Source: Saprospiraceae bacterium
Lineage (GTDB): Bacteria > Bacteroidota > Bacteroidia > Chitinophagales > Saprospiraceae
Reading direction: 5' to 3'
Assembly: GCA_016719615.1 (NCBI GenBank)
Contig: JADJYQ010000001.1
Span: 1,958,501 to 2,022,500 of the forward strand
Length of the DNA stretch: 64,000 bases
Shown here: in pieces, positions 28,017-37,784 of the stretch
Layout: every line of letters starts with the position of its first letter
Numbering within the stretch: the stretch's first letter is position 1
The notes under the pieces: generated by a model
Told to the model about the DNA's origin: nothing
Seen by the model: the letters and a program-made list of their open reading frames with translations, nothing else
The model's database searches: none
Program-made: the position numbers and the translations under genes

Positions 28017-29282
28017 ATGCACAAATTTAACGACGATCCCTTCATAATGCCATGGGATAACAAAGATAGTATGCTCAGGAATCCCTATTTTTGGCTTTCT
28101 ATGAGAGGTTTATTACTTTTAATGCTGATACCTTTGTTTGGGTCCGCTCAAGAGCGCAAAAAACTACTTTTTCATTTTGAAAACTGTAGTCTGCAGGAAC
28201 AAAACCAATTCGTACTGCCTTTGCAGCTAAGTGCGCAGCCCAGTTGCGTTTGCGGCTTGGAAAATGAAGCTTTGGACTTGAACAACCAAACCATTGAGTT
28301 AATGGTCGAAAACGACACGCTTTTTTATTCCGATTTTACCATAGGATTTTCAATACAACTGGAAGCAGGAGTAGGCACCGTTGATTTACTTTCTAAAATG
28401 AAGTCCTGCAATGCCGATACTTCGTTAAGTATCATTTACGAATATGACGATTCCACATTTGTCTGTTCATTCCAACAAGGTTTTGATAAAATTGTCCAGC
28501 TGGTCGGAAAAGCAGATCCTTCAACTTGCTGGCAACAACTTGCAGTCACGCGTTCATCAGGTCAATTGCGATTTTTCATCAATGGCGTTTTAAAAGATGT
28601 AAAAAACAATAGTTTCATATTGAGACTTAATAATAAACAAGCTTTAAAATTTAATGCTTCACCCTGCATTTTTGCATCTAAAGCAAAAGGACTCATCGAT
28701 CAAATCTATGTCGCAAATTATCCAATGAACAGCTCGGAGATCAATGCGGAATATATCACACAAGATCAAATCCTCACAAAGGATACTTTGATATTTTTAG
28801 GCGGCTCTGTGCAATTACGTGCCATTGCCAACTGTGCTTCATCAGTTCTTTGGCAACCTTCAGTTGGTTTATCTTCCAACACTATTGAAAATCCAATCGC
28901 TTCACCCCAGCAAGAGCAACAATATATTTTTAAGATCCAAAATCTCTTTTGCTCAGCTACAGATACTGTACTCATTCGTGTAATCGATACCTCCAAAACC
29001 GATTGCAGTCAGCTGAGACTCCCCACTGCATTTTCTCCAAATGATGATCAGTTGAATGACCGCTTTTTCATTTCCAATCATTATTTAATAGAATCTCTCC
29101 AATATTTTGACATCTTAGATCGCAATGGTGGTGTTGTGCAAAAATTTACAAATGCTACCGACAGCTGGGATGGCAACTGGAATGGAAACAGACTCAATCC
29201 GGGCACTTTTTTTTATAGAATTGCTTACACCTGTAAAGGCCAATCGTATAAAACGAAGGGCAGTGTGTTTTTACTGCGATGA
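28017..29282 (+). CDS. Secreted LamG-like protein with T9SS type B (gliding-motility-associated) C-terminal domain
   Basis: Up to 421 residues; the functional start is likely the ATG at 28071, which places the signal peptide (MRGLLLLMLIPLFGSAQ) near the N-terminus. A concanavalin/LamG-like domain occupies about residues 50-250 (FTIGFSIQLEAGVG, CWQQLAVTRSSG, RFFINGVLKD). The last about 90 residues are a type B sorting domain: LPTAFSPNDDQLNDRF, FDILDRNGGVVQKF, SWDGNWNGNRLNPGTFFYRI, KGSVFLLR. Family knowledge: such proteins are exported by T9SS and depend on PorP/SprF-like partners. Ligand unknown. Convergent with the following surface protein. Confidence 0.85.
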   Translation: MHKFNDDPFIMPWDNKDSMLRNPYFWLSMRGLLLLMLIPLFGSAQERKKLLFHFENCSLQEQNQFVLPLQLSAQPSCVCGLENEALDLNNQTIELMVENDTLFYSDFTIGFSIQLEAGVGTVDLLSKMKSCNADTSLSIIYEYDDSTFVCSFQQGFDKIVQLVGKADPSTCWQQLAVTRSSGQLRFFINGVLKDVKNNSFILRLNNKQALKFNASPCIFASKAKGLIDQIYVANYPMNSSEINAEYITQDQILTKDTLIFLGGSVQLRAIANCASSVLWQPSVGLSSNTIENPIASPQQEQQYIFKIQNLFCSATDTVLIRVIDTSKTDCSQLRLPTAFSPNDDQLNDRFFISNHYLIESLQYFDILDRNGGVVQKFTNATDSWDGNWNGNRLNPGTFFYRIAYTCKGQSYKTKGSVFLLR

Positions 29283-29636
29283 GGAAATTTCTTAAGGCTA
29301 AAGGCCAAAGGGAAAAGACTGAAGCCAACTTTACTTTAGGTCCTTTTTTATTCTTGAGTAAATACAATACATTTTGAAATTTCAATTGTGAAATTTATGA
29401 TCCATCCAGTTGTTCTATTAAATAGTAATTAAACTTAAAAACCTTTCATAAGGCTGCCAAGGATCAAAGCGAATTTAACTTTCAAATGTATTATAAAATA
29501 TTCCACCTAATAACTGTTAGTATTTTTGGGAATCGATTAAAGAATATATACAAGAACCTAAAGACTCGTAATTTCTCCTCCTTTTACCTTAAGTCTTTTA
29601 CCATTCCACTTTTATAAACTTTCAACTACATTCAAC
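29283..29636. other. Gap between convergent T9SS substrate genes
   Basis: About 350 bp, AT-rich. I see no ORF, no convincing terminator hairpin and none of the repeat families listed elsewhere. Confidence 0.5.
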
Positions 29637-32600
29637 TTATCGCAACAAAGTAACATCTCCTCTATATATTAGTGAACTTCCATCCTGAAAAACGATTTCA
29701 GCTACGTACACATAAACGCCCGGATTCATCAGATCTCCATTGTTGCCAAATCTACCATTCCAGATACTCATGCGTTCTCCGTTTTTAGGTGGATTTTCAA
29801 TGGCACTGACTAAATTTCCCCATCGGTCAAAAATGCGCGCATATTTGATCATCTCAACGCCGGGACCTATAAATATCTCAAAGGCATCATTGATATTATC
29901 GCCATTAGGTGAAAAAACATTGGGTGCGTAAACTCTTCGGGTACTTCTTACCACGATGGTAATTTGATCACTCACCAAACATCCGTCTTCATCAATTACG
30001 GTTAAGGTAAATTGAGTTGTTCGGCCTGGATTGACAAATGACAAAGTACTATTAGGACTGCTCACATTATTTACAGGATTCCAGATGATCGTATCGATCA
30101 TCGCAGTATTGAATAAATTCCCATCCAGTAAAATGCTGTCACCCAGTTGAATGGTATCGAAATCTCTACCAAAATTGAGACTGATCAAATTTGTTGGATT
30201 ACTTATCACTATACTCGTATCCTTAAAGCAATTATTTTTATCGTAAACTCTTATCGCATAAGATCCCGGAAATAAAGGCACTTGTTGCCCTACATTAGTT
30301 GGGGCTCCGTTATTGATGGTAAATCGGTAAGCTGCTCCTGCCCCACCACTTGCCTGAAGTACACTGAATAAGATTTGATCATCAACACATCTTGGTGTAT
30401 CCTGTGGTGATAAAAGGATCTGGATTGGAGGCGGTTCTGATATCGTATAACTTACACTTCCTGTACAATTTTTAGAATCAGTGACTGTTATGGAATAAGT
30501 TCCCGCTGCCAAATTGGTAAGTATAGAGTCCTGTGCATTTGCGGGTGACCAGGTAAAGCGGCCTGGTCCTCCATTTCCACCCGTCCATGCAGTACTGATG
30601 CGACCATCCATACTACCGGGACAACTAACATCTAATGTGGAACCTGGTATAATATCCACGCGAATGGAATCCGGTTGCCTTAATCGCACAGAATCTAAAT
30701 GCGAACAATTTCTGGCATCAACAATATTTACATAATACATTCCATCTCCAAGGTTTGTTATTGTTGGTGAACTGGTCATAGGAGAAACCCAATTGTATTG
30801 AAAGGGTCCTGTTCCGCCTTTAGCACGAACTGTGATTTGGCCATCATTCGAATTATAACACCTGGGTGCCGTAATGGATAGAAAATTGCTGTCAATTGCA
30901 ATTGGTATGGCATTGGGTACATCAAACAACAAGGTATCTGCACAAAACCCACAAGTAGCAATAACAAATTGCTGACCCGCACAAAGCAGGTTTGCCGTAT
31001 CTCTGTTTCTAAACACTTGTTCGCCGGAAGACCAGGTCAATGAAACGAAGGTATCTGTACAAGCTGTTGTGACAATAGCAGTAGCATCACATGTGCCAGG
31101 GGTGGAGCAACTAGGTGCTGTTATAGAGCTGATGCTGACGCCTATCGCCGGCGGTTCAGCCAAAGTAAAACAAGTATCCAATGGCGGACAATTTCCGAAG
31201 TCATCTATGGTCACGCAATGTCTGCCGGCTTTGAGATTGGTGTTGTTGGGTGTTTGCACACCATTGTCCCATAAGTAGGTATAAGGCCCTTGCCCACCTG
31301 TTATATTAATGACGATAAAGCCATCTGCATTTCCATTACATCTCGGGTCGCGGGTAACCGCTGAGGCCACTCTCAATGCATTTCCCTGTGGTAAAATGTT
31401 TACTGTGGCACTATCAACGCATCCATTGCCATCTGTAATCGTAACAGAATAACTGCCATCCCGTATGTTGTTGAGGTTTCTTGTAGTATCACCTGTATTC
31501 CAACGTATGCTGACATTTGGATGACTTCCAGGCGTAAAGTAAAGGCTGGCACTTCCTGTTGGATCACCCGAACAATTTGGACCAAAAGTTATAATGCTGT
31601 CAATATTGGGCGGAAAAGGTTGGATCACATGATATTCTTTGGTTAACGAACACCCGTTAGCATCGGTGATAGTAACGGTGTAAGTGCCTTGTCCGAGATT
31701 AGTAACTCTGGAACCAGATACCATATGACTCCAATCAAAATTATAATTGGGTGTTCCACCAAACCCCCTGATATCAATAAATGCATCCATCCCAGGAGCG
31801 CATGAAGCTGTTGTGTCGACATTGTTTTCTATAAGTTCAAGCAATGAAGGTTGGGTAAGGATGATGGTATCAAATCGCTTACATCCACTGGTATCTGTGA
31901 TTTCCAGAAAATAAGTTCCCGCTTTTAATGGCGGACTATTATATCTGTCCACACCATTCGCCCCTCCAAAAATGGTGTTGTTATTTTGATCAGACAATCG
32001 AAAAGCAAGAGGGATGTTTAAAGTCCCATTAGATCTGACGAAAGAATGGATAATACCGGTGGAATCTCCAAAACATTTGATGCTGTCGATAACGATACTA
32101 TCGATCAATACACCTGCATAAGGGATATCAAAAAAAACGGTATCCATACAAAATCTCGAATCCCGGATAATCACAAATTGATTACCTGACAAACGAAAAT
32201 TATAACTTGCAGTATCAGATGTATTTGCAGCAACATTCTGACTCCAAAAGTAATCGTACAATCCTCCCGGATAAGGATTTCCTCCAAATGCTCTGGCCAC
32301 TGCAGCACCATCATCGGTGCAGGAAGCGTCTTTGAGAATTTCAACCTGACTATTAATAGTATCTGCAAATAAAGTAAAAGTTTCATTTGCCAAACAACCT
32401 GCAGAATCTCTTACACTAACCATATAATCACCTACACATAATCTTCGCAATGTCGTCAGGCCAAAATCGCCGGTAGGTCTCCAACCAATTGTCATGTTTC
32501 CTACTCCGCCTGTGATGCGAATATTGATTTCGCCATCGCAGGTATTCCAACAAGTAGGCTGCCTGATTCCATTTGGGAAAATGGAAATGGCCGTACCCAT

Positions 32601-33368
32601 TCCTACAATGACGGTGATATTAGTATCCTTTCCGGTGGCATCTATGACATTGATCAAATAAGGGCCAGGAAAAAGATTATTATAGATCACACAATCTCCA
32701 CTTTTAGCTAGTGTATCAAGCTGGAGAGGTGCCATTCGAGTTACAATATAGGGAGCGGTGCCCCCAAAAGGTTTGACTGTTATATTTCCGGTATTGGTAA
32801 CCGTCCCACAAGAGTAAGTAATTACGCAAAGATTCACCGGCTCCCCAATACAGATATCGTTATCTCCGGGATTGATTTCTTCAAAGCATATTTCATCTGC
32901 ATTACAATCCAGAACTTCATTGGTTACTGGACTTCTGTTAAAAAAAGAAATGCGTGTACAGCTTCCGGGCTCCCCGATGAGTTTGAATTTGATCATGATC
33001 AGCGTATCCCCGTTTGACAAACCATCGCAATCGGAATTTGGGTTGGCCCATAAAAAGCGCACAATTTTTCGAATCGTGTCAAAATTGATATTCGTGTTCG
33101 CATCCAAACCAACCAATTTCGGCGTAGCCCATTTATCAACGGGTTGGACTACTTGTGGATCGTAACTCCAGGCAAATTGGACTGAAAGCACCGTATCGAA
33201 ATTAAATACGCGCACGGGTACCCATATACAATCGCCTTTAGGGGCATTGCCTCCGATGATATCAAATTGTACACAATTATTCTGAGCCAATAGGGTTTGT
33301 TGGTTCAGGATTGAGAAGAACAGGGTGCAAATGACTAAGGTGCGTCTACATAGTATTTCGGGACTCAT
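29637..33368 (-). CDS. SprB-repeat surface protein with cohesin-like N-terminus and T9SS type B C-terminal domain
   Basis: 1243 residues. Signal peptide (LVICTLFFSILNQQTLLAQ), then a cohesin-like domain (about residues 30-165). About ten SprB-type repeats follow, each about 85-90 residues with the pattern CxGxxDGxxxxxxxGGxxPYxYxW...NLxAGxYxVxxxDxxGC (for example RCNGNADGFIVINITGGQGP, SCPGSMDGRISTAWTGG). The C-terminus is a type B domain (VFSPNGDNINDAFEIF, FDRWGNLVSA, NPGVYVYVAEI, GDVTLLR). SprB repeats are known from the mobile adhesin of Flavobacterium gliding; whether this one serves motility or attachment cannot be told. The frame is intact despite the repetition. Confidence 0.9.
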   Translation of the reverse strand: MSPEILCRRTLVICTLFFSILNQQTLLAQNNCVQFDIIGGNAPKGDCIWVPVRVFNFDTVLSVQFAWSYDPQVVQPVDKWATPKLVGLDANTNINFDTIRKIVRFLWANPNSDCDGLSNGDTLIMIKFKLIGEPGSCTRISFFNRSPVTNEVLDCNADEICFEEINPGDNDICIGEPVNLCVITYSCGTVTNTGNITVKPFGGTAPYIVTRMAPLQLDTLAKSGDCVIYNNLFPGPYLINVIDATGKDTNITVIVGMGTAISIFPNGIRQPTCWNTCDGEINIRITGGVGNMTIGWRPTGDFGLTTLRRLCVGDYMVSVRDSAGCLANETFTLFADTINSQVEILKDASCTDDGAAVARAFGGNPYPGGLYDYFWSQNVAANTSDTASYNFRLSGNQFVIIRDSRFCMDTVFFDIPYAGVLIDSIVIDSIKCFGDSTGIIHSFVRSNGTLNIPLAFRLSDQNNNTIFGGANGVDRYNSPPLKAGTYFLEITDTSGCKRFDTIILTQPSLLELIENNVDTTASCAPGMDAFIDIRGFGGTPNYNFDWSHMVSGSRVTNLGQGTYTVTITDANGCSLTKEYHVIQPFPPNIDSIITFGPNCSGDPTGSASLYFTPGSHPNVSIRWNTGDTTRNLNNIRDGSYSVTITDGNGCVDSATVNILPQGNALRVASAVTRDPRCNGNADGFIVINITGGQGPYTYLWDNGVQTPNNTNLKAGRHCVTIDDFGNCPPLDTCFTLAEPPAIGVSISSITAPSCSTPGTCDATAIVTTACTDTFVSLTWSSGEQVFRNRDTANLLCAGQQFVIATCGFCADTLLFDVPNAIPIAIDSNFLSITAPRCYNSNDGQITVRAKGGTGPFQYNWVSPMTSSPTITNLGDGMYYVNIVDARNCSHLDSVRLRQPDSIRVDIIPGSTLDVSCPGSMDGRISTAWTGGNGGPGRFTWSPANAQDSILTNLAAGTYSITVTDSKNCTGSVSYTISEPPPIQILLSPQDTPRCVDDQILFSVLQASGGAGAAYRFTINNGAPTNVGQQVPLFPGSYAIRVYDKNNCFKDTSIVISNPTNLISLNFGRDFDTIQLGDSILLDGNLFNTAMIDTIIWNPVNNVSSPNSTLSFVNPGRTTQFTLTVIDEDGCLVSDQITIVVRSTRRVYAPNVFSPNGDNINDAFEIFIGPGVEMIKYARIFDRWGNLVSAIENPPKNGERMSIWNGRFGNNGDLMNPGVYVYVAEIVFQDGSSLIYRGDVTLLR

Positions 33369-33388
33369 TTAAACTTCGTTTTAAACCG

Positions 33389-33396
33389 CAAAGATA
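33389..33396 (-). promoter_or_regulatory. Candidate -7 box upstream of the SprB-repeat gene
   Basis: TATCTTTG on the minus strand, 21 bp upstream of the start codon; exact TAnnTTTG match. Confidence 0.45.
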
Positions 33397-33478
33397 TTAA
33401 TTAAAATGCTTATATGTTAGGCATAGGATGCTACTTATTTGAACGAAAGTTGAGGAAAAAAAGTCTTAAATACAAGTT

Positions 33479-34732
33479 TTAGGCTAAAAAATCAGGGTTT
33501 CCCCTGATAAAAATGCGTGAAAACCATGAGTGATTCCAGGCATATGGAAAATAAGACAGCGCACTTGCAGGTTTGGTAAGAATCAAATTCGCAAGTTTTC
33601 CAACTGCAATACTGCCGAGTTCGCGATTCAATTTCAAATTAATGGCTGGATTAATGGTGAGGGCATTTAGCGCTTCTTCTGGCAACATTTTCATCTGATT
33701 ACATGCAATACCCCATATGGTAGTCAAGTCGTAATTCGGAGCTGTTCCCGGATTGAAATCAGATGCCAAAATAATGCCTAAGCCACGATCGATCATTTTT
33801 CGGGCAGGAGGATATTCAAGGTTCATAAAAAATGCAGCAAAAGGCAAAAGGATTGGGTGTGTATCTGAATTCATCAATAGCTCGATTTCTTCATCATTGC
33901 AAACTTCAAGATGATCCACACTTGCGGCGTGGTGTTTTAAGCCTAATGCAATGCCTCCACTATGGGTGAATTGATTGGTATGGATACGGGCTTCAAGACC
34001 CAATTTTAATGCGGCGCTTAAAATCTGGTCGGCTTCATTGGTAGCATAAAATCCCTTTTCACAAAAAACGTCGCAATAGTCTGCAAGTCCTTCATCTGCA
34101 ATGCGGGGCAACATGTCTTCAATGATGATTTTGATATATGCTTGATGGTCATTTTTGTATTCCTGCGGAAAGGCATGTGCGCCCAGAAAGCTTGCTTTAA
34201 TGGGAATATTGATTTCGTCTTTCAATCGTTGGATGACCCGCAGGATTTTAAGTTCGCTGGCTGTATCCAGTCCATATCCGCTTTTGATTTCAAAAGCGCC
34301 TGTTCCACATTGAATAGCTTGTATCATTCTTTTGAGCGATCTTTCATACAATTCGCTTTCTGAAAGTTCGCGTAGTTTTCTTGCCGAATTTAAAATTCCA
34401 CCACCTCTTGCAGCAATTTCTTGATAAGTCAAGCCCTTGATGCGATCTTCGAATTCCTGGTTTCGCCATTCTGCAAAAACAAGATGGGTATGACTGTCAA
34501 CAAAACATGGCATGAGCCAACCACCTTCTGCATCTATAACCGCTCCGATATTGGCAGGGGCTTCTTCATTGGGCCCGAATGCGGCTATTCTTTCATTTTC
34601 TATCAACAGATATGCATCCTTCAGGCAAGGTAGTTCTTTCATTTGCTGCCCTTTTCGAAAATTCGTTACATCAGAAGATTCTACCTGAACCAGCGTATTG
34701 ATATTTCGAATGAGAATGGATCTCGCCTTCAT
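33479..34732 (-). CDS. hutI: Imidazolonepropionase
   Basis: Hydrolyses 4-imidazolone-5-propionate to formiminoglutamate in histidine breakdown. 417 residues of the amidohydrolase fold: metal site FVDSHTHLVFAEWR, the family signature YQEIAARGGGI, substrate loop EIKSGYGLD, ASFLGAHAFPQEY, and metal-binding HTNQFTHSGG and SDFNPGTAP. The start at 34732 is supported because ILIRNINTLVQV matches the family N-terminus. The other hut genes are absent here, so it is an isolated hut gene. The preceding thioredoxin-SPOR gene appears to overlap it by 62 bp, probably because of a frameshift in that gene. Confidence 0.93.
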   Translation of the reverse strand: MKARSILIRNINTLVQVESSDVTNFRKGQQMKELPCLKDAYLLIENERIAAFGPNEEAPANIGAVIDAEGGWLMPCFVDSHTHLVFAEWRNQEFEDRIKGLTYQEIAARGGGILNSARKLRELSESELYERSLKRMIQAIQCGTGAFEIKSGYGLDTASELKILRVIQRLKDEINIPIKASFLGAHAFPQEYKNDHQAYIKIIIEDMLPRIADEGLADYCDVFCEKGFYATNEADQILSAALKLGLEARIHTNQFTHSGGIALGLKHHAASVDHLEVCNDEEIELLMNSDTHPILLPFAAFFMNLEYPPARKMIDRGLGIILASDFNPGTAPNYDLTTIWGIACNQMKMLPEEALNALTINPAINLKLNRELGSIAVGKLANLILTKPASALSYFPYAWNHSWFSRIFIRGNPDFLA

Positions 34733-35597
34733 TCTTTGATAAACGATTATGACTTGACAAATGTAAGCGCATTGTCGACAAGCACAGAGGTACTTTATGC
34801 TTGTTTAAATATTCCTGAAATAAGACGGCCTCTTCTTTAGATTCAAACTGTCCGGCAACAACCTTAAAAAGTTTCTTCGCATTTCTCGTTTCTTCTGCTA
34901 TCTGAATATCAATTTGAAACTTTTCAATGAGTTGTAAGGCGAATACTTCTGCATTTTCTTTTTGAGAAAAAACTCCCGCTTGTAAATAGAATGCGGCAAT
35001 ATCTGATTTGATCTGATTTTCAGAAGATATATCATTATCAATATTCTGCGACGATTTGGCAGCAGGTAATTCGCTTTGTTCATCATCCAGAAACTGCTCA
35101 ACACCAGCCCATTCGTTAGTGTGTTCTTTCGTTTGAGTCGATATAAATGGATTACTTTCCTTGGTTTTTGGCGTTTTTGAATTTCCAAATTGAGCGCCTT
35201 CTTCTTCAATCCACGCGATAAATGATTCCGGATTTAAGCTATGTTCCTTTCTCGAAAGCACTGAACCTGAAGCACGTTTCAAAACTATTGTGGGAAGTAC
35301 GCTGACCTGATGCTCTTTCTTTAAATTCAAGTTTTGAGGATCATCAACGTCAACTTTATAAACGATGACATTTTTTTCTATGAACGCTTGTACCTTAACA
35401 TCTCCGAAAACTTCCTTCTCCATAAATCGACAAGGTTGGCACCACTTAGCTGTGAATTGTAATAAAAGTAATTTCTTTTCAATACAAGCTTTTTGAAGAG
35501 CAGCTTTATAACTACCTTTAAAAACCACCTTATTTGGATCGGCAGCTTGAGTTGTGAAAGTCAGGGCGACAAAAAGAAAACAAATTAGATTTTTCAT
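34671..35597 (-). CDS. Periplasmic thioredoxin-SPOR fusion protein (3' end probably frameshifted)
   Basis: 308 residues as read. Signal peptide (CFLFVALTFTTQA), thioredoxin-like domain (about residues 25-140) with the redox motif WCQPC and a cis-Pro loop (SVLPTIVL), a low-complexity linker, and a SPOR domain (FYLQAGVFSQKENAEVFALQ...FKVVAGQFESKEEA). SPOR domains bind denuded septal peptidoglycan, so the redox domain may act at the division site (inference). The final about 35 residues look out of frame. Adding one A to the AAA run at about 34799-34801 would give STSVLVDNALTFVKS and a stop at 34747, a normal SPOR ending that would no longer overlap hutI. Confidence 0.8.
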   Translation of the reverse strand: MKNLICFLFVALTFTTQAADPNKVVFKGSYKAALQKACIEKKLLLLQFTAKWCQPCRFMEKEVFGDVKVQAFIEKNVIVYKVDVDDPQNLNLKKEHQVSVLPTIVLKRASGSVLSRKEHSLNPESFIAWIEEEGAQFGNSKTPKTKESNPFISTQTKEHTNEWAGVEQFLDDEQSELPAAKSSQNIDNDISSENQIKSDIAAFYLQAGVFSQKENAEVFALQLIEKFQIDIQIAEETRNAKKLFKVVAGQFESKEEAVLFQEYLNKHKVPLCLSTMRLHLSSHNRLSKNEGEIHSHSKYQYAGSGRIF

Positions 35598-35765
35598 GAT
35601 TTGAGATTTTGAGTGAATTTAGATATGCTTAAATTGCTGCAACTAACGTACCAAAAATTCATATTATATTTATTTGTATTTGTATATAATTAGTTATTAA
35701 TTATTTATAATTTATAAATATTTTTAATATGTTAAAAATTTAAGCCCACTTTCATAAGTGTATGG

Positions 35766-35773
35766 TATATTTG
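35766..35773 (+). promoter_or_regulatory. Candidate -7 box of fabH, decides the start
   Basis: TATATTTG, exact TAnnTTTG match, 18 bp before the ATG at 35792. It overlaps the first codons of the longer frame from 35762 and so argues for the downstream start. Confidence 0.5.
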
Positions 35774-35791
35774 CATACTAATCAAGAAACC

Positions 35792-36781
35792 ATGAAAGGA
35801 ATCCACGCTGCCATTACCGGAATACAGGCCTATGTCCCGGATTACATCCTTACAAACGCAGAGCTAGAAAAAATGGTCGATACAACAGATGAGTGGATCA
35901 CGAGTCGCACGGGTGTCAAAGAGCGGCATATTTTAAAAGAACCCGGTTTAGCTGCCTCAGATATGGGTAAAATCATTGTAGAAAGGCTACTCGAAAAGAC
36001 CCAAACAAAACCGGAAGAAGTCGAATTGCTGATTTGTTGCACGGTCACAGGCGATATGGTCTTTCCCGATACTGCTAATACCATCTGCCATAAAGTTGGG
36101 ATCAAAAATGCCTGGGCATTTGATATCAATGCAGCCTGTTCAGGATTTTTATACGGACTCACTACCGGAGCAAAATTCATTGAAAGTGGCATGCACAAAA
36201 AAGTCATCGTGGTAGGTGTAGATAAAATGTCATCGATCATCGATTATACAGACCGGGCTACCTGTATCATTTTTGGAGATGGTGGCGGTGCAGTTCTACT
36301 TGAGCCCAATTCAGAAGGACTTGGAATCATAGATAGCGCCTTTCACGGCGATGGTGCAGGCAGAGAGTTTTTGCATATGAAAGCCGGTGGTTCCCTTAAG
36401 CCCCCGTCCTTAGAAACCGTTCAAAATAAAGAGCACTATGTTTATCAGGATGGAAAACCCGTTTTCAAAGCAGCCGTAAATGGCATGGTCGAATCCATTA
36501 AAGAAGTCCTTCAAAGAAATCAACTCGAAAAATCTGAAATCGATTGGTTAGTTCCCCATCAAGCCAATATACGCATCATCAACAGCGTCGCAGATTTTTT
36601 GGAAATGGATAAATCCAAAGTGATGATCAATATTCATCGTTACGGAAATACGACTTCAGGCACGCTCCCACTTTGTCTTTGGGATTGGGAAAGCCAACTT
36701 AAAAAAGGCGACAAAATCTTCCTGAGTGCATTTGGTGGCGGATTTACCTGGGGCACTACCTACTTAAAATGGGCTTATTGA
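35792..36781 (+). CDS. fabH: 3-oxoacyl-[acyl-carrier-protein] synthase III
   Basis: Starts fatty-acid elongation by condensing acyl-CoA with malonyl-ACP. 329 residues from the ATG at 35792 (an in-frame ATG at 35762 lies at the promoter box). Triad intact: Cys116 in NAACSGFLYG, His256 in VPHQANIRI and Asn286 in GNTTSGTLPL. N-terminal signature TTDEWITSRTGVKERH. Usually accompanied by plsX/rpmF in many bacteria, but here it is followed 4 bp later by an FMN enzyme of the nitronate monooxygenase family, with which it likely forms an operon. Confidence 0.94.
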   Translation: MKGIHAAITGIQAYVPDYILTNAELEKMVDTTDEWITSRTGVKERHILKEPGLAASDMGKIIVERLLEKTQTKPEEVELLICCTVTGDMVFPDTANTICHKVGIKNAWAFDINAACSGFLYGLTTGAKFIESGMHKKVIVVGVDKMSSIIDYTDRATCIIFGDGGGAVLLEPNSEGLGIIDSAFHGDGAGREFLHMKAGGSLKPPSLETVQNKEHYVYQDGKPVFKAAVNGMVESIKEVLQRNQLEKSEIDWLVPHQANIRIINSVADFLEMDKSKVMINIHRYGNTTSGTLPLCLWDWESQLKKGDKIFLSAFGGGFTWGTTYLKWAY

Positions 36782-36785
36782 CCAA

Positions 36786-37736
36786 ATGATGTCGAAAAGC
36801 CTGACTGAAATTTTACACATCCGTTATCCTCTTATCATGGCGCCAATGTTTTTGGTGTCTAATATGAAAATGAGTCTCGCAGCAAGTCAAGCAGGTATCG
36901 CTGCGTGCATTCCGGCTCTCAATTACCGAAATCACGCAGATTTTATACAGGCATTGGCGGAAATTTCGGAATCTAAAGCCAATATTGGCATCAATCTCAT
37001 TGCCAATAAATCTAACTACAAACTCAATAAACAATTAGAAGCTTGTCTGCAGTATAAAATACCTTTCATCATAAGTTCGCTGGGAAATCCAAAAGAAATT
37101 ATCGAAAAATGCAGGCCTCTGGGCATAAAAGTCTTTTGCGATGTATCGACGATGGAATACGCCGAAAAAACTGCCAAATTAAATCCGGATGCGCTGATCG
37201 CCGTAACCAGCAAAGCCGGCGGACACCTTGGCCCCCACGATCCTGAAGATTTTATTCCTCAATTGCTGGCAGCCTTTCCACAGATTCCTATTATAACTGC
37301 AGGAGGTGTTGGCGATGCACCATCATATCTAAACACATTGAAGATGGGCGTTTCAGGCATTTCCGCGGGCACTGTTTTTATTGCATCCAATGAATCTCCT
37401 GTCTGCGAAGCTTATAAACAAGCCTGCGTAGATTACACAGAAAACGATGTCATTACAACGACAAAACTTAGTGGAATCCCATGTACGATTATCAACACGC
37501 CCTATGTTCAAAAAACAGGCAACAGCCAAAATGCACTGCAACGATTTTTAAACAGGAATAAAACCTTTAAAAAATGGTTCAAACTTTTTGTTTATAAAAA
37601 TGGAATGCACACGCTCCAAAAAGCCGCTTTCGATCAGAATTATCAAAATGTTTGGTGCGCAGGTAAAAGCATCCGGTTTATAAAGCAAATTCGTCCGGTT
37701 GAAGAAATCGTCCGCTCGATCGTTGAAGTAAACTGA
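36786..37736 (+). CDS. Nitronate monooxygenase / FabK-like FMN enzyme
   Basis: 316 residues, TIM-barrel FMN protein: N-terminal YPLIMAPMFLVSN, GINLIAN, the central AGGHLGPHDPEDF (compare the catalytic GGHxG loop) and the phosphate-binding PIITAGGVGD...GVSGISAGTVFIA. This family includes nitronate monooxygenase and the enoyl-ACP reductase FabK, which sequence motifs alone do not separate here. The tight linkage to fabH makes a fatty-acid role worth considering, but that is inference. Two ATGs (36786 and 36789) are both possible starts. Confidence 0.8.
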   Translation: MMSKSLTEILHIRYPLIMAPMFLVSNMKMSLAASQAGIAACIPALNYRNHADFIQALAEISESKANIGINLIANKSNYKLNKQLEACLQYKIPFIISSLGNPKEIIEKCRPLGIKVFCDVSTMEYAEKTAKLNPDALIAVTSKAGGHLGPHDPEDFIPQLLAAFPQIPIITAGGVGDAPSYLNTLKMGVSGISAGTVFIASNESPVCEAYKQACVDYTENDVITTTKLSGIPCTIINTPYVQKTGNSQNALQRFLNRNKTFKKWFKLFVYKNGMHTLQKAAFDQNYQNVWCAGKSIRFIKQIRPVEEIVRSIVEVN

Positions 37737-37784
37737 ACCAACTTTTAGTACCCGCTCTGCTAAGTGCAGCTCTGCGTAGCTCCT

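Noticed and set aside
35842..36240. 132-codon minus-strand ORF inside fabH
   Set aside because: Antisense shadow of fabH; the product has no recognisable domain.
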